Shown one piece after another: positions 6,253 through 7,174 of a DNA stretch of 7,174 bases. Source of the DNA: an uncultured Demequina sp. (GTDB lineage Bacteria > Actinomycetota > Actinomycetes > Actinomycetales > Demequinaceae); the NCBI GenBank assembly GCA_937925595.1, contig CALALQ010000026.1, positions 1-7,174 of the forward strand. The letters run 5' to 3'. Each line of letters starts with the position of its first letter. Position 1 is the stretch's first letter. The translations under genes were made by a program, and so were the position numbers. Under the pieces are notes generated by a model. It made no database searches, had not been told where the DNA came from, and worked only from the letters and a program-made list of their open reading frames with translations.

Positions 6253-6858
6253 TCAGCCGAGCGGTACGTCCGTCGTGGGCCGGTGCCCATGCTCGGTGCC
6301 GACCCCAAAGTAGTGCCGGAAGCTGTAGATGGTGGGCTGCCAGCGCCTGGGGTCAATGTGCTGAGTACCCGGAATGACGATGTCCTCATTCGCATGCACG
6401 CGCTGCACTTCCGCCTCGACGATCGAGTACGGACCCACCCCGTCCGTGATGCGCCGCACTACTGCCTCAAGCTGCAGCTCGCACTCCTTGACCACTGGCG
6501 GAGCCACCGCATCCGACGGCTGGGCGGTGAGACCAGCAGCGGCGAACTTGTCGTGCACGTAGGTGTAGCGAGGAGTTTTGGCCTCGGGCACCGGGTTCTT
6601 GCCCGTGGTGTCCGCAATCGCCTCAACTGCAGGCCACAGTTGGGGGCCGGGGAAGTTGACGGTGAGTTCACCCGTGCGCGAGACGTTGTCGATGGTCTGC
6701 CCACCGTCCTCGAGCCCAATGATGAGCATCTGTTCGAGCGCCCAATACGACGAAGCCGGCGCGAGATTGGGGCTGCCATCCGGATTGAGGCTCGCGATGA
6801 GCATCACAGGAGTGCCCACGTAGAGGATCGACGGCTTGATGGTCACGTGCTCGCTCAC
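6253..6858 (-). CDS. Flavin reductase-like FMN-binding split-barrel protein
   Basis: The 201-residue protein belongs to the flavin_reduct (DIM6/NTAB) family of FMN-binding split barrels. Members act as NAD(P)H:flavin reductases or as flavoprotein oxidoreductases of unknown substrate. Supporting stretches are VGTPVMLIASLNPDGSPNLA (14-33) then PASSYWAL (34-41), TGELTVNF (62-69), the conserved VVKECELQLEA (122-132) and the C-terminal IYSFRHYFGVGTEHG (177-191). No signal peptide is present. The start is GTG (6856-6858), with GAAAGG (6866-6871) 7 bases upstream. A minus-strand TAACAT (6887-6892) is a plausible -10. It is the first gene of the run continuing into the peroxidase and topoisomerase IB, and is divergent from a winged-helix regulator. 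Role in the operon is not deducible from sequence. Confidence 0.88.
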   Translation of the reverse strand: MSEHVTIKPSILYVGTPVMLIASLNPDGSPNLAPASSYWALEQMLIIGLEDGGQTIDNVSRTGELTVNFPGPQLWPAVEAIADTTGKNPVPEAKTPRYTYVHDKFAAAGLTAQPSDAVAPPVVKECELQLEAVVRRITDGVGPYSIVEAEVQRVHANEDIVIPGTQHIDPRRWQPTIYSFRHYFGVGTEHGHRPTTDVPLG

Positions 6859-6865
6859 GGTGTCG

Positions 6866-6871
6866 CCTTTC
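6866..6871 (-). promoter_or_regulatory. Ribosome binding site of the flavin reductase-like gene
   Basis: GAAAGG on the minus strand lies 7 bases before the GTG at 6858. It supports that GTG over any in-frame internal start. Confidence 0.6.
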
Positions 6872-6886
6872 GGGTTTGAGTGGAGG

Positions 6887-6896
6887 ATGTTACGTT
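6887..6896. promoter_or_regulatory. Overlapping divergent -10 boxes
   Basis: Minus-strand TAACAT (6887-6892) would serve the flavin reductase/peroxidase/topoisomerase run, with a start near 6880. Plus-strand TACGTT (6891-6896) sits at exactly -12 to -7 from the regulator's ATG at 6903, suggesting a leaderless transcript. The two hexamers share two bases, so both promoters could hardly be occupied at once. No convincing -35 is seen for either. Both are pattern-based predictions. Confidence 0.4.
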
Positions 6897-6902
6897 CATT
6901 TC

Positions 6903-7174
6903 ATGGTGCCCGACGCTGTGGTCACCGCCATCCGTGAGGCCGGCGGTACCGTCACTGCCGCCTCGCTTGCGGCCCGCTTGGGCGTTCACGTCACCACGGC
7001 GCGCTACCACCTTGATCGGCTCGCCGACGCGGGGACCGTGCGCGCACACTCGACCAAGGCTGGGGTGCGAGGCCGTCCCAGCCTGCGCTACGCCCTCGTG
7101 GATCCGGGGCGAGCACGTGAGGAGCTCATCGCGGTGCTGGCGGGCGCGGGGGAGCGAAGCGCGGGACCCTCGGA
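6903..7174 (+). CDS. Winged helix-turn-helix transcriptional regulator, 3' end cut by window
   Basis: Ninety codons are visible and the frame is open to the window edge. Residues 17-40 form a helix-turn-helix: VTAASLAARLGVHVTTARYH followed by LDRL. A wing with basic VRGRPSLRYAL (55-65) follows, and then the start of a helical region (DPGRAREELIAVLAG). The pattern resembles ArsR/SufR-like winged-helix repressors of actinobacteria; the sensing domain, if any, is beyond the window, so the ligand is unknown. ATG 6903 has no well-placed Shine-Dalgarno: GGAGG at 6882-6886 is 16 bases away. TACGTT at the leaderless distance fits better, and GTG 6906 is the alternative start. Its divergent position suggests autoregulation and control of the flavin reductase operon. 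Confidence 0.8.
   Translation, partial: MVPDAVVTAIREAGGTVTAASLAARLGVHVTTARYHLDRLADAGTVRAHSTKAGVRGRPSLRYALVDPGRAREELIAVLAGAGERSAGPS

Noticed and set aside
6887..6937. Short frame ATG...TGA (16 codons) right after GGAGG, overlapping the regulator start; possible leader peptide.
   Set aside because: GGAGG directly abuts the ATG with no spacer, and the stretch is explained by the overlapping -10 boxes and the regulator's first codons.

Overview
The window reads as ordinary chromosome of a high-GC Gram-positive bacterium (Actinomycetota). The coding DNA is strongly GC-biased at third positions, the genes are tightly packed, GTG starts occur, the tRNA has no encoded CCA, and several starts look leaderless with a TAnnnT hexamer about 7-12 bases upstream. 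These traits fit Actinomycetota, perhaps Micrococcales; the genus cannot be read from the sequence. I see no phage, IS, CRISPR or defence-system signature.

Left part (1-2139): the 3' three quarters of a tRNA-Pro(GGG) and its hairpin terminator converge on a minus-strand gene pair. The pair is a PuuD-type gamma-glutamyl amine hydrolase (class I glutamine amidotransferase fold) followed, 2 bp later, by a flavin amine oxidase of the polyamine-oxidase/LSD1-like superfamily. Together they suggest catabolism of amines or polyamines, possibly through gamma-glutamylated intermediates.

Middle (2140-4750): a short divergent promoter region separates the amine pair from a plus-strand type II thymidine kinase (tdk). 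A 143-bp spacer with a 15-bp-arm imperfect inverted repeat follows. Next is an SLC13/DASS-family permease carrying two cytosolic TrkA-C (RCK_C) domains, similar in architecture to E. coli YfbS.

Right part (4747-7174): the permease meets a minus-strand run of three genes tail to tail, the two stop codons sharing one CTAG. In transcription order the run is a flavin reductase-like FMN-binding split-barrel protein, a glutathione-peroxidase-family (probably thioredoxin-dependent) peroxidase, and a type IB DNA topoisomerase with all five catalytic residues. Spacings of 37 and 8 bp suggest one operon combining redox chemistry, peroxide removal and DNA topology. Divergent from it is the start of a winged helix-turn-helix regulator, cut by the window end. 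Its predicted -10 overlaps the operon's, so it is a natural candidate to control that operon.

No new multi-gene system is evident. The points most worth checking are the 2838-2887 inverted repeat, the two divergent promoter regions with face-to-face or overlapping -10 boxes, and the gene pairings themselves.
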